NCBI GenBank assembly: GCA_016710065.1
Contig: JADJLP010000004.1
Location: 1 to 64,000, forward strand
Direction of reading: 5' to 3'
Length of the DNA stretch: 64,000 nucleotides
From: Candidatus Ideonella esbjergensis
Lineage (GTDB): Bacteria; Pseudomonadota; Gammaproteobacteria; Burkholderiales; Burkholderiaceae_C
Shown: positions 15,524 to 24,954 of the stretch, piece by piece
How the letters are laid out: every line of letters starts with the position of its first letter
Numbering within the stretch: the stretch's first letter is position 1
The notes under the pieces: generated by a model
Told to the model about the DNA's origin: nothing
Database searches by the model: none
Seen by the model: the letters and a program-made list of their open reading frames with translations, nothing else
Program-made: the position numbers and the translations under genes

Positions 15524-18500
15524 TTAGAAGTACTTGGCGGCGGGGTCGGCCATTGGGTCGTTCGACCAGGCGGTGAGCTGGTTCAAGCGGCTGTTCACCG
15601 CCCAGGTGCAACCCGCACCGGCTTCAGACAGGTGGGTGCCAAAGCCCGGGTTGGCCAGCACGTTGATCCAGGGTCTGGCCGGCCGGCTCGCGGCGCTCAC
15701 CTCAAAGCTGAAGCCGCCCGAGCCGTCGGCCGCGAACTCGCCCAGGGGTGCGGGCACCGCTTCGGCCGGGCCGCTGGCCTCGGCCAGCGCGCTGGTGGAG
15801 GTTTCACTGCGACGGGCCAGGGCCTGCTCGTGCCATTCGTTCCAGACCAGCACATGGTGCAGCAGCGGTCGGCCGTCGGCCTGCAGGCGCACGCGCGCCA
15901 GGCTCAGCAGCGAGCCCAGTTCGTCGGCAGACAGGTCGGCCGCGCGCAACAGGTGAAAGCCGGTGCTGTCGGGGCTGGGCTGGGCCGCGCTGTCGGCCAG
16001 GTGCTTCTGGCGCAGGGCGGCCAGCTCGCGTTGCAGGGCCATGTGGTACGAGTCGGCCTCGGCATTCACCACCACCAGGTCGCAGGGCACCCCGCCCCAC
16101 GACCACAAACGCAGCGCCTGGGCCAGCGTGCGCAGCAGACCCAGGCCCTGGCTGGTGCCGGCCGCCACCAGCACGATGGGCCGGTCGCCCGAAATGCCAT
16201 GGCGCCACAGCAATCGGCGGTCGCACACCAGGCGGGGTGGCTCGGCGGCGGGTGCAGCCGGTGTGGCCTGTCTGGCCTGCAGCGGTGGCAAAGCCGCCGG
16301 CAGCACGGGCGGCCGCGCCAGGCTGAGCAGCAGCGCGGTGCTGAGACTTTGCACGGCCGCGAACTCGTCGGCGCCCAGCCGCAGCTCGCGCAGGCGCATG
16401 CCGGCCAGTGCACCCGACATCAGCGAAGCCCGCTGCACATGGCTGGGCTGTCGGTACTTGTCGATCACGGCGCGCAGCACACCGGCCTGGTCGCTGGCGG
16501 CGGTGGCAAAGGTGAGCGTGGCCTTGGCGCGCGGGGCGATGCGCAGCTGCACGGCCATGGCGCACACCGGGTCCAGCCCGGTGGCCAGGGGCTGTGGCGT
16601 GCCGCTGCCGTCGTCGGGCGGCGCCTGCAAGTCGGCCAACGGTTGGCTCACCGCGCGGTTGCGGCCCAGCCAGGCCTGGCGGTCGGTCTGCACGTGCAGG
16701 GCCAGCACCTCGGCCGCGGTGTCGGTCGACGAATGGGCCGAGGAGTGGGCCAGAAAGTGCGCCATCTGCACCGCCGGCTCGCTGGGCAATCGGGGTGTGC
16801 GGCTGAACAGCAGCGCCTGCTGCGCAGCCAGCCATTCGGCGCGCACGAACAGCTTGCTGAAGGCCGGGTGGGCCTCGTCGGCCGCAGCAGGGGCCAGGCT
16901 CACCTCGAAGGCCGAGATCAGCTCGATGTCCAGCGTGCGGTCGCTGAGGTTGCGCAGCTCCACCTGGCGGAACTCGATGTCGTCCTCGGGGCAGACCCAC
17001 ACCGTGGTCTGGGCCTGCAACTCGGGCCAGGCGGCTTCCAGGCACACGCGGTCGGCGTGAAAGACGCTGCGGTACTGGGCCTGCGGGTCGGGCGCCGGGT
17101 GCTGGCTGATGGACACCGGTTGCGGCTGGCGGTCCCAGCGCAGGTACATGAAGCTGCCATGCGCGTCGCGCAGCGCGTCGTCGCGCCAGCGGTTGATGTC
17201 GGTGCCGCCCCAACGGCTCCAGCCGGCACCGTTGGCGCGCAGCGCCACGCGGTAGCGCCCGTTCGACAGCACATGCGTGGGCGGCACCGCCTGGGCGCCG
17301 GGCAGCACCTCGCGCACCAGGCCCAGGGGCTGGCGTTGCTGGGCCAAGGGCTGCGGGCCGGGCGGCGGCTGGTACAACTTGGAGACCTCGCGCGGCGAGC
17401 GCTCGTGCAGCACCGACGCCACCGCCTGGATGCTGGCACTCGCCATGCCCCAGCGCTGCGCCACGCCGCCCAGCAGCACATTGGCCAGGGCCACGATGCT
17501 CATGCCCTGGTGGTGGGCCATGAAGGTGCACACCGGCGTGTAGCGCGCGGTGCCGGTCTGCCGTGTGGGGGTGAAGTCCAGCGCTTCGATGTAGCCATAG
17601 CGGCCACGCGCGCCCAGCGCCTGCAGGGCCGCAAAGTTCTGCAGTGCCAGCTTGGGTGCCACCTGGGCCGCCAGCGCAGTGGCGTAGGGGGCGATCACCA
17701 GTTCGTTCGATGGTGTGCGGCGCAGCGCCAGACGCGGCACGCCTTGCGGTGCGTACTGGTAGGCCAGGCTGTTGTCGCGGTCGGCATAGGCCGATTCAGA
17801 CAGGCCCCAGGGCAGCTCGGCATCGCGCGTGTAGGCCATCTGCTCGTGCAGCGCGGCTTCGCCAGCGTCGCGCAGCACGCTGCCATGGGGCTCGTCCAAC
17901 ACCAGCGTGGGCATCAGGTACTCGAACATCGATCCCGACCACGAGCGCAGCCCGGCCTGCGTGCCCACCGCAAAGAAGGGCCGACCCAGCGCGGCCCAGT
18001 GGTTCACCGGCACGTCGCCCTTGGCAATGGCCAGCAGGCCGGTGAGGCGCGATTCAGACGCCAGCAGGTCGTAGAAGCTGGCGTCCAGCGTCTGCTCGGC
18101 CAGCCGGTAGCCGATGTGGAACAGATGCCGCTTGCGGTGGTACAGAAAACCGTAGTCGGCCTCGAAGGCCAGCGCGGTGCAGCGACCGGCCACCGCATGC
18201 AGCCGGGCCTTGGCGATGGCCAGGCTGTCGGCCACCAGGCGGGGCAGGTTGGCAGGCGCATCGAGCCGCACCGACAGCCGCGTGGCGCGGTGGTCGGCCA
18301 GGCCCCAGCGCAGTTGTTCCTTCAACGCCGGGGTCAGGCGATGCCGGGCCACGAGCAAGGGCGCCAGCCGTTCGCGCGAGGCTTGCAAGGCCCGCTGCGA
18401 GGCGCTGGGGTCATGTGGCGCATGCGCCAGCGCCAGGCAGGCCTGGGCCACGGCCAGCAAATGGCCGCCCAGGTTGCCGCTGTCGACGGTGGAGACATAC

Positions 18501-21500
18501 ATGGGCAGCAGTGGTGCGGCACTTTGCGTGTCGTACCAGTTCAGGAAATGGCCGCGGTGGCGTTGCAGCCGGTCCAGCGTGGCCAGGGTGGCTTCCATGC
18601 GCGAGAGCAAGTCTTGCGTGCCTATCCAGCCAAACTCGCGGGCACAGGCCACGCTCAGCAGGTACAGGCCGATGTTGGTGGGCGAGGTGCGGTGGGCCAG
18701 CATGTCCTGCGGGTGGGTTTGCAGGTTGTCGGGTGGCAGGTGGTGGTCGTCGGCGGTGACGCTGCGCTCGAAGTAGCGCCAGGTGTCGCGGGCAATGCCG
18801 GCCAGCTCGGCCTGGGCCTGCGGTGACAGCTCGGCCTCGTCCGGCACGGCGGGTGTGCGGCTGGCCCACCAGGTCCACAGCGGCGAGGCGCCCCACAGCA
18901 GGCACAGCGCGCCGGCCAGCATGGGGTAGGGCGTGTGCGCAGCCCACAACCCCAGCCACAGCACGGCTGCCACCGCGCTCTCGCTCCAGTGGCGGCGCAG
19001 CGCGGCCACCAGGCCTGGGCGGGTGCTGGCCTCGGTGGTGGCGGTGGTGGTCCATTGCAGCAAGTGGCGGTGGCTCACACTGGAGCGGTAGAGCGCACGA
19101 ACGATGGCGTCCACCGCGTTGATGGCTTGTTGCAGCAGCTGCGCCAGCAGCCATGTGCCGGCCAGCAGTGCGCGGGCCAGGTCGCCCAGCGCGCGGCGCA
19201 GAAAGTGCCGCACGGCAAGGTCATTGCGTTGTGGCAGCAGGCCGGCCAGTGCACCCATCAGCGGGCCAGCCGTGAACGCGGCCAGCACCAGCCCCAGCGC
19301 CGCCCACGGCGCCAGCACCTGGCCAGCCAGGGCCAGCAGCAGCAAGGCCAGCGACGTGGGCGCCACCAGCGAGCGGCGCAGGTTGTCCAGCAGCTTCCAG
19401 CGGTGGATGGCGCCCAGCGCCACGCGGCCGGGTTGCAGCAGGAAGGGCAGCAGCTGCCAGTCGCCACGCGTCCAGCGGTGCACGCGGGCGGCGGCCACGT
19501 CGGCATGGAAGGGCGCGTCCTCGATCACCGCGATGTCGCTCACGGCGGCGCAGCGCGCCAGCGCGCCTTCGAGCAGATCGTGGCTCAGCACCTGGCCTTC
19601 GGGCAGGCGCTCGGCCAGCACCGCGTGCATGGTGGCCACGTGCAGCAGGCCCTTGCCAGTGAAGCTGCCTTCGCCGAACACGTCCTGGTAGACCTCGGAG
19701 CTGGCGGCGCTGTAGGGGTCGATGCCGCACTGGCCGGCAAACAGGGTGTGGAAGCGGGTGAGCTGCGCTGGCGCTGGCAGCGGCGTCATCACCCGGGGTT
19801 GCAGGATGCCCCAGCCGCTCAGCACCTGGCGGCCGTCGGCCGACAGGCGTGGCTGGTTGTGCGGGTGGGCGGCCACGCCCACCAACTCGCGCAAACGGCC
19901 CGGCGGCAACTGCGTGTCGCTGTCCAGCGTGACGATGTAGCGCGTCTCGGGTGCGATGCGCGAGCTCTCGCCCAGGTCCAGAAATTCAGCCGCCGAGCCG
20001 CCGGCCAGCGCGGCCACCAGCATTTCCAGCTTGCCGCGCTTGCGCTCCCAGCCTATCCAGCGCTGCTCGCTGGGGCTGAAGCGGCGCACCCGGTGCAGCA
20101 GGATGAAGCGCGCTGGTGGCGCGGCCAGCGTGTCGGCGGCGGGCGGCAGCGGATGCAAGGCGTTGAGCCCCTCGATCTCGCGCAGCGCGTCGGCCAGCAG
20201 GCTGTCGTCGGCCAGGGCTTGGGGCGCGTCAGCGTCGGCCCAGTCGGTGAGCAGGGCGAACTGCGCGTTGGCTTCCGGGTTGGCCAAGTGGTGCAGCAGC
20301 AAGCGGTGCACCAGCGTGCGTGTGGATGCCGCCTGGGTGAGCATGGCCGGAATCACCACCATCACGCGGTGCTCGAGCGGGATGCCGCCGGCCAGCGCCA
20401 GGCGCGGCAAGGGACGCGGGTGGGCCGATTCGCTGATCAGCCGGTTCACCACCGCCACCACCGCTTCAGACGCCGGAACCAGCAGCAGCACCACACTCGG
20501 CAGCGTCAGCCAGGCCCAGGCCAGCGGTCCGGCGCCGTGGTGGCTCAGCAGCCAGGCGATCAGTGCGGCCGTGGCCAGCGCCAGGGTGCCCAGGTACAGC
20601 GGCACGGCCAGGGCTTGCAGGGTGGCCTGCCAGGCCAGGCGCACGCGCAGCGCCGAGCCCGGCGGCACAGCCAGCGCGCGCAGCAAGGCGCCCTGGCCCG
20701 GGCCGCGCAGCCAGTGGATGGGCATGCTGGTGTGCGCGGGGTCTGGGTCATCTGTGCTGGCCGTGGCGGCGTGCATCAGCGCCAGCAGTGCCTGCGCCAC
20801 CTCGGTTTCGCCGCGCCCACTGCGCCGCGCCAGCTGTTCGATGCCGTGCAGCGTCTGGTCACGCGTGAGGGCGTGCTCGGACGCGAACACGGCCGACGTG
20901 AGCATCAGCCGCATCAGCGGGCTGGTGCGGGCGATGATGTCCGACCAGTCGGTGTCGCTGATGGCGCGCAGCGAGGTGAGCGCGTTGCCCACGCTGAGGT
21001 TGTCGGCCGCCTGGTCGGTGGTTTGCTGGGCCAGCACGCTGGCCGGGTCGGGCAGGGCCAGGCCCAGCCACAGTTGCTGGGCGGTGGCCAGTTGCAGCGA
21101 GGGGGCGGCGCCCAGGTCTTGCCAGCGCTGCGCCATCTGGGCCAGAAATACCCGGCCCACGCCGCGCCGGTTCAATGCTTCGAGCAAGCGCGCCAGCAGC
21201 GGCACCGGGCAGGCGGCGATGTGGTCGCAGCACAGGTTGGCCAGCTCGCGCGCGGCCTTGTTGGCGGCCACGCGTTCGGCCAGGCGGCGCAGGTTTTCGA
21301 TCAGCACCACGCGCAAGGTGGTGGGCAGGGCCCACATCTCGCCCAGGGTCAACTCGCGCGTCTGTTCATAGGCGCCCAGGAAGTGCACCAGCAATTCTTC
21401 GTCGAAATCGCCATCGGTGTGGGCCACGAAGGCCCAGGCCACGCCGTAGACGCGCGGCAGCCCGGCCAGCGGCGCGTCCTGCAAGACTGGCAGGGCGCGA

Positions 21501-21892
21501 AAGTAGCCGCGCGGCAGGCCGTCGTGGATCTCCTTGAGCTGGGCTTCGATGAGGTGGAAGTTGTCCAGCAGCCACTCGGCGGCCGGGCTGATGTCGTAGC
21601 CGTTGGCGCTCTGGCTGGCGATGTAGCGGTGCGCCGCGCGCAGCATGCGGATGTTGCTGCGCAAGCGCGGAAAGAAGGTGGCCGATGGCAGCAGCGAGCG
21701 CTGGGCGCGGTGGGTCTGGGCCAGGCTGCGGCCATGCTGGGCAAAGCGTTCGGGGCCGAAGATCTCGCTGCGTATCGGTGGCTGCACCGGTCCGTGGCTG
21801 GCGTCCAGCATGCGGCGCAGCGCAGGGGTGTTGCCGGGCACCTCGGTGAGCGGGCCGAACAGGGTCACGGGTCTACCCTCCGTGCTGCGCAC
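15524..21892 (-). CDS. ndvB: N-terminal part of a split cyclic beta-1,2-glucan synthase (NdvB/Cgs type)
   Basis: 2,122 residues. Order: N-terminal soluble region (1-400), membrane helices near 425-480, GT84 glycosyltransferase domain with IVTLDSDTQLPPG near 655 and HRWTRGDWQL near 810, further membrane helices (about 830-1000), then a GH94-like region with the first carbohydrate-binding sandwich (GGTDINRWRDD near 1565). It ends at PAAKYF just after NPGFGTHLSEAGAG, the opening of the second sandwich. Homologues continue here without a break, so the TAA is a nonsense codon or sequence error. Joined, the gene would encode about 2,878 residues, the usual NdvB size. NdvB makes osmoregulated periplasmic glucans at the inner membrane. 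Confidence 0.88.
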   Translation of the reverse strand: MRSTEGRPVTLFGPLTEVPGNTPALRRMLDASHGPVQPPIRSEIFGPERFAQHGRSLAQTHRAQRSLLPSATFFPRLRSNIRMLRAAHRYIASQSANGYDISPAAEWLLDNFHLIEAQLKEIHDGLPRGYFRALPVLQDAPLAGLPRVYGVAWAFVAHTDGDFDEELLVHFLGAYEQTRELTLGEMWALPTTLRVVLIENLRRLAERVAANKAARELANLCCDHIAACPVPLLARLLEALNRRGVGRVFLAQMAQRWQDLGAAPSLQLATAQQLWLGLALPDPASVLAQQTTDQAADNLSVGNALTSLRAISDTDWSDIIARTSPLMRLMLTSAVFASEHALTRDQTLHGIEQLARRSGRGETEVAQALLALMHAATASTDDPDPAHTSMPIHWLRGPGQGALLRALAVPPGSALRVRLAWQATLQALAVPLYLGTLALATAALIAWLLSHHGAGPLAWAWLTLPSVVLLLVPASEAVVAVVNRLISESAHPRPLPRLALAGGIPLEHRVMVVIPAMLTQAASTRTLVHRLLLHHLANPEANAQFALLTDWADADAPQALADDSLLADALREIEGLNALHPLPPAADTLAAPPARFILLHRVRRFSPSEQRWIGWERKRGKLEMLVAALAGGSAAEFLDLGESSRIAPETRYIVTLDSDTQLPPGRLRELVGVAAHPHNQPRLSADGRQVLSGWGILQPRVMTPLPAPAQLTRFHTLFAGQCGIDPYSAASSEVYQDVFGEGSFTGKGLLHVATMHAVLAERLPEGQVLSHDLLEGALARCAAVSDIAVIEDAPFHADVAAARVHRWTRGDWQLLPFLLQPGRVALGAIHRWKLLDNLRRSLVAPTSLALLLLALAGQVLAPWAALGLVLAAFTAGPLMGALAGLLPQRNDLAVRHFLRRALGDLARALLAGTWLLAQLLQQAINAVDAIVRALYRSSVSHRHLLQWTTTATTEASTRPGLVAALRRHWSESAVAAVLWLGLWAAHTPYPMLAGALCLLWGASPLWTWWASRTPAVPDEAELSPQAQAELAGIARDTWRYFERSVTADDHHLPPDNLQTHPQDMLAHRTSPTNIGLYLLSVACAREFGWIGTQDLLSRMEATLATLDRLQRHRGHFLNWYDTQSAAPLLPMYVSTVDSGNLGGHLLAVAQACLALAHAPHDPSASQRALQASRERLAPLLVARHRLTPALKEQLRWGLADHRATRLSVRLDAPANLPRLVADSLAIAKARLHAVAGRCTALAFEADYGFLYHRKRHLFHIGYRLAEQTLDASFYDLLASESRLTGLLAIAKGDVPVNHWAALGRPFFAVGTQAGLRSWSGSMFEYLMPTLVLDEPHGSVLRDAGEAALHEQMAYTRDAELPWGLSESAYADRDNSLAYQYAPQGVPRLALRRTPSNELVIAPYATALAAQVAPKLALQNFAALQALGARGRYGYIEALDFTPTRQTGTARYTPVCTFMAHHQGMSIVALANVLLGGVAQRWGMASASIQAVASVLHERSPREVSKLYQPPPGPQPLAQQRQPLGLVREVLPGAQAVPPTHVLSNGRYRVALRANGAGWSRWGGTDINRWRDDALRDAHGSFMYLRWDRQPQPVSISQHPAPDPQAQYRSVFHADRVCLEAAWPELQAQTTVWVCPEDDIEFRQVELRNLSDRTLDIELISAFEVSLAPAAADEAHPAFSKLFVRAEWLAAQQALLFSRTPRLPSEPAVQMAHFLAHSSAHSSTDTAAEVLALHVQTDRQAWLGRNRAVSQPLADLQAPPDDGSGTPQPLATGLDPVCAMAVQLRIAPRAKATLTFATAASDQAGVLRAVIDKYRQPSHVQRASLMSGALAGMRLRELRLGADEFAAVQSLSTALLLSLARPPVLPAALPPLQARQATPAAPAAEPPRLVCDRRLLWRHGISGDRPIVLVAAGTSQGLGLLRTLAQALRLWSWGGVPCDLVVVNAEADSYHMALQRELAALRQKHLADSAAQPSPDSTGFHLLRAADLSADELGSLLSLARVRLQADGRPLLHHVLVWNEWHEQALARRSETSTSALAEASGPAEAVPAPLGEFAADGSGGFSFEVSAASRPARPWINVLANPGFGTHLSEAGAGCTWAVNSRLNQLTAWSNDPMADPAAKYF

Positions 21893-21988
21893 TCCGGGAT
21901 TCGCACTTGGGAGCGGCCCGGCGTGCTCATGGCGCCACCTTGGCGGGCCCGCCGGGCAGCGCGTGGCGCGCGCGGCCGGTTGCGTCGG

Positions 21989-22258
21989 CTACAGCAGCCA
22001 GACCAGCGCTGCCACCAGGCCCAGGGCCAGGGCGGTTGTGATGAGGCGTGCGGCCACGAAGTTCAGCAGCGCATCGGTGCGCCGCCGCCAATGGAACCAG
22101 CGCCCGCGCACAGCCAGGCAGCCGCTGAGATGGGCTTGCAGTGACGACAACTCGTTGGGCGTGGTGTCGGCGCTGCCGCCCAGCGATGCGGTGTACCAGC
22201 AAGGCCCGGGGGCGCCTGGGGGGCGAGCGGACTTCATGGGGGGGCATCTCATGACCAT
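21989..22258 (-). CDS. Small tail-anchored membrane protein
   Basis: 89 residues or, from the in-frame ATG at 22237, 82. A polar, basic N-terminal part with WFHWRRR is followed by one C-terminal membrane helix (about 70-88, ending VAALVWLL). Not recognised. It is read leftward between the cbpA-like gene and the glucan synthase and is probably co-transcribed with the latter. The recurrent palindrome at 22346 lies about 90 bases upstream. Confidence 0.55.
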   Translation of the reverse strand: MVMRCPPMKSARPPGAPGPCWYTASLGGSADTTPNELSSLQAHLSGCLAVRGRWFHWRRRTDALLNFVAARLITTALALGLVAALVWLL

Positions 22259-22337
22259 CTTTCAAAGCAGGGGCGGTGGTGCAAGGGAATCTGCGGCCCG
22301 GGGGCCGCTTTCGGTGGGTTGTACTCGGATGCCGGCC

Positions 22338-23312
22338 TCACGTCTGTGCGCTGGCGTACCCCATGCCTGCACGCGGCTGAAAGTGCGGGAAGGCCGCCGC
22401 CAGCGCGCGGTAGGCGCTCTGGCCCGCCTCGTCGCCAGCCGGTGGTGCCACCACGGCCAGTTGCACGTACAGGTGGCCCGCCGCGTTGTTCGGCGTGGCG
22501 CCGGGGATGCCCTGGCCCCTGAGCCGCAGCCGGCGGCCGTCGGGCGAGCCCGAGGGCACGTTCAGGTCCACCCGGCCATCGGGTGTGGGCACGCTCACGC
22601 TGGCGCCCAGCGCGGCCTCCCACGGCGTCACCGGCAGCGTGAGCGACACATCGCCGCCCGTCACGCTGAACAGCGGGTCGGGTGCAAATTCAACTTCCAG
22701 GTAGAGGTCGCCAGCGGCGCCGTGGCCCTGGCCGGCTTCGCCCTGGCCGCGCAGGCGCAATTGCTGGCCGCTGCGCACGCCACGCGGTATCTGTACTTCG
22801 AGCTGGCGCGTGTGCAGGCTCACGCGGCCCAGCGCGTCGGCGGCCGGCGAGCGCAAGGCGATGCTGCGCGTGGCGCCGCAGTAGGCGTCGCGCAGGGCGA
22901 TGGACAGCTTGGCGTGGTGGTCGGTGCCGGCCTGCTCGCGCGGGCGCATGGTTTCGGCGGCGGCGCGGCTGGCATGGCGGCTGAACAGGGCCTCGAAGAA
23001 ATCGCTGTGCGCGCGGGCGCTGTCGGCCTGGCCGCGGTCCCTGAACTCGAAGCCGCTGTCCCAGCCCGGTGGCGGCGCAAAGGCGCGGTCGGCGGCCTGG
23101 CCGGCGGCGGCTGCATCGTAGGCGGCGCGCCGCTCCACATCGCCCAGCACCTCGTAGGCCTCGGCCACGTCCTTGAAGCGGGCCTCGGCATTCGGCTCCT
23201 TGCTCACGTCGGGGTGGAACTTGCGCGCCAGCTTGCGATAGGCGTGCTTGATGGCCTCGGGCTTGGCCTTGGCGGGCACACCCAGGGCGGCGTAGTAGTC
23301 TTTGAAGTCCAT
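22338..23312 (-). CDS. cbpA: CbpA-like DnaJ-class co-chaperone
   Basis: 324 residues. The N-terminal J domain (2-70) has the DnaK-activating HPD motif at 33-35 (KFHPDVS), followed by a Gly/Ala-poor linker. Two C-terminal substrate-binding beta domains begin near KLSIALRDAYCGATRSI and hold QIPRGVRSGQQLRLRGQG. There is no zinc-finger domain, which separates it from DnaJ and places it with CbpA. The CbpM partner is absent nearby. The upstream hydroxylase gene stops 7 bases before this ATG, so the two form an operon. It is probably induced with the local stress regulon through the palindrome at 23942. Confidence 0.9.
   Translation of the reverse strand: MDFKDYYAALGVPAKAKPEAIKHAYRKLARKFHPDVSKEPNAEARFKDVAEAYEVLGDVERRAAYDAAAAGQAADRAFAPPPGWDSGFEFRDRGQADSARAHSDFFEALFSRHASRAAAETMRPREQAGTDHHAKLSIALRDAYCGATRSIALRSPAADALGRVSLHTRQLEVQIPRGVRSGQQLRLRGQGEAGQGHGAAGDLYLEVEFAPDPLFSVTGGDVSLTLPVTPWEAALGASVSVPTPDGRVDLNVPSGSPDGRRLRLRGQGIPGATPNNAAGHLYVQLAVVAPPAGDEAGQSAYRALAAAFPHFQPRAGMGYASAQT
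22346..22359. promoter_or_regulatory. Recurrent 5-4-5 palindrome (GTGCG-CTGG-CGTAC), candidate operator
   Basis: One mismatch. It overlaps the last codons of the cbpA-like gene and lies upstream of the small tail-anchored gene. On the minus strand AGTACA begins 27.5 bases from the centre. A coding overlap makes chance occurrence more likely than at the intergenic copies. Confidence 0.4.
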
Positions 23313-23319
23313 CGCTTGT

Positions 23320-23886
23320 TCAGTGCTCTGCCGCTCGGCGTTGCGCGGTGCCGAAGACGTGGTCCCAGACATTGCTGGTCACGCCATAGCAGCTGGCATG
23401 CTCGGCCGGGCGGTGGTGGTGCAGGGCATGCCAGCGCTTGCGCCGCGCCAGCCAGGGGTTGCGGCTGCCGCTGTGGTGCATGGCGTGGTGGGTGAGGCCA
23501 AAGGCCAGGTAGCCGGCCATCATGCCCATGGTGAAGGCGCAGGCCACCCAGGCATTGGCCAGGGCCCAGACGGGTGCAAAGACCAGCGCCGCAAACAGCG
23601 CCGCGCTGAGCAGCGTGGGCGAGCCGATGAGGGCCATGGGCCGGGCGTGGTGCTGCGCATGCCAGTGGCAAAAGGGCTGCACACCATGCAGCACATGGCG
23701 GTGCAGCAGGTACTCCACGCCCGACCACGAGCCCAGGCCCAGCACGGTGCAGGCCAGCAACCCCCAGCCCTGCTCCGGCGGCGCGGCCACCAGCAGGCCC
23801 ACGGCCAAACCGGTGATGGCCATGCCGTAGGCCGCGAAATCGGCCGCATACGCCGCACGGCTGTGTTCCAGCGAAAAAATACCCAT
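23320..23886 (-). CDS. Fatty-acid hydroxylase/sterol-desaturase family membrane protein
   Basis: 188 residues with three to four membrane helices and the histidine clusters of the di-iron hydroxylase superfamily: HRHVLHG, HWHAQHH, HHAMHH and HALHHHRP. Such enzymes hydroxylate lipids using O2; the substrate cannot be told from sequence. It is the first gene of an operon with the CbpA-like chaperone and is divergent from the first Crp/Fnr-type regulator. AAGGGCGG precedes ATG 23886. Confidence 0.85.
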   Translation of the reverse strand: MGIFSLEHSRAAYAADFAAYGMAITGLAVGLLVAAPPEQGWGLLACTVLGLGSWSGVEYLLHRHVLHGVQPFCHWHAQHHARPMALIGSPTLLSAALFAALVFAPVWALANAWVACAFTMGMMAGYLAFGLTHHAMHHSGSRNPWLARRKRWHALHHHRPAEHASCYGVTSNVWDHVFGTAQRRAAEH

Positions 23887-23941
23887 GCCCGCCCTTTGTG
23901 CAAAGTGTGGGCCAGCCTGCGCCAGGCTTGCGCCGAGGTCG

Positions 23942-23955
23942 GTGCGTTGCCGCAC
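23942..23955. promoter_or_regulatory. Recurrent 5-4-5 palindrome (GTGCG-TTGC-CGCAC), candidate operator
   Basis: Perfect arms, preceded by GGTCG. On the plus strand CATAGA begins 27.5 bases from the centre (23976), upstream of the first Crp/Fnr-type gene. Hexamer and spacing are identical to those at 12407. The layout puts the site near position -40 of the expected transcript, typical of class-II Crp/Fnr activation, and suggests autoregulation. Confidence 0.65.
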
Positions 23956-24055
23956 ATACGGGTGTACCCTGAGTTCATAGACTGAGGGCAAAGGCCCGGC
24001 TTTGGCTTGCACACGGCGGCTCACGCCGAGGTCAGCCACCCGGAGGAACCCTTTG

Positions 24056-24775
24056 ATGCCAGAAAAGACCCAGCCCCGGCAAAACCAGTTGCTCGCGACG
24101 CTGCCCGAGACCGAATGGCTGCGCTGGCAGCCGCTGCTGGAGCGTGTGCCGCTGCCCCTGGGCAAGGTGCTGTACGAGTCGGGTGCCACCATGGGCCATG
24201 TGTACTTTCCGACCAACGCCATCGTCTCGCTGCTGTACGTGATGGAGGACGGCGGCTCGGCCGAGATCGCCGTGGTGGGCCACGAGGGCGTGGTGGGCAT
24301 CGCGCTGTTCATGGGCGGTGAGTCCACCCCCAGCCGGGCCGTGGTGCAAAGCGCCGGTGAGGGCTACCGCCTGCCCGCGCATGTGATGAAGCAGGAGTTC
24401 GAGCGCTCGGGGCCGGTGCTGCATTTGCTGCTGCGCTACACTCAGGCGCTGATCACCCAGATGGCGCAGACGGCGGTGTGCAACCGCCACCACTCGCTGG
24501 ACCAGCAACTGTGCCGCTGGCTGCTGCTGAGCATGGACCGGCTGAACGGCAACGAGCTGGTGATGACGCAGGAGCTGATTGCCAACATGCTGGGCGTGCG
24601 CCGTGAGGGCGTGACCGAAGGCGCACTCAAGTTGCAGAAGGCCGGGCTCATCCAGTACGCCCGTGGCCACATCACGATACTCGACCGGGCCGGCCTGGAA
24701 GCCCGCACCTGCGAGTGCTACGCCGTGGTGAAGAAGGAATACGACCGGCTGCTGCCCGTGAAATTGGCCAGCTGA
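24056..24775 (+). CDS. Crp/Fnr-family transcriptional regulator, first of a tandem pair
   Basis: 239 residues. The N-terminal cNMP-binding-type beta-roll (about 20-140) has GKVLYESGATMGHVYFP and lacks the cysteine cluster of Fnr and the cAMP-contact set of E. coli Crp, so the ligand is unknown. The C-terminal HTH_Crp_2 domain (about 155-225) has MTQELIANMLGVRREGVTEG; the R-x-E arrangement in the recognition helix resembles the base-contacting residues of Crp. GGAGGAA precedes the ATG. A perfect copy of the recurrent palindrome and a CATAGA hexamer lie upstream. Confidence 0.9.
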   Translation: MPEKTQPRQNQLLATLPETEWLRWQPLLERVPLPLGKVLYESGATMGHVYFPTNAIVSLLYVMEDGGSAEIAVVGHEGVVGIALFMGGESTPSRAVVQSAGEGYRLPAHVMKQEFERSGPVLHLLLRYTQALITQMAQTAVCNRHHSLDQQLCRWLLLSMDRLNGNELVMTQELIANMLGVRREGVTEGALKLQKAGLIQYARGHITILDRAGLEARTCECYAVVKKEYDRLLPVKLAS

Positions 24776-24817
24776 TGGCCCCGGTTTGACGGCCGCCAGC
24801 CCCGCACGGGCTGCTGT

Positions 24818-24831
24818 GTGCGTTAGCGGAC
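24818..24831. promoter_or_regulatory. Recurrent 5-4-5 palindrome (GTGCG-TTAG-CGGAC), candidate operator
   Basis: One mismatch. It lies in the gap between the two Crp/Fnr-type genes, about 120 bases upstream of the second. No strong hexamer is seen at the standard spacing. Confidence 0.5.
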
Positions 24832-24954
24832 TGTGAAGGGCTGCCGAGAGGCGCATGCTGAACCGAAGCTGCGGCACAGAGAGATCTCGCTGCCGCGAGC
24901 GGGTTTTCAACCGGTGTGTGCTGCCGGCCTCACCGCACTGCCGGAAAGTTGCCC

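Noticed and set aside
15524..15526. Programmed stop-codon readthrough in the glucan synthase gene
   Set aside because: The stop is TAA followed by C, a poor readthrough context compared with TGA-C, and no downstream stem or known precedent in this family was seen. Mutation or sequence error is simpler.
13331..18826. 1,831-codon open frame on the plus strand opposite the glucan synthase
   Set aside because: Composition is Gln/His/Arg/Gly-rich low complexity, as expected from the antisense of a GC-rich gene. It has no domains and the minus-strand frames have clear NdvB motifs. The 1,069-codon plus frame at 18935-22144 is rejected for the same reason.
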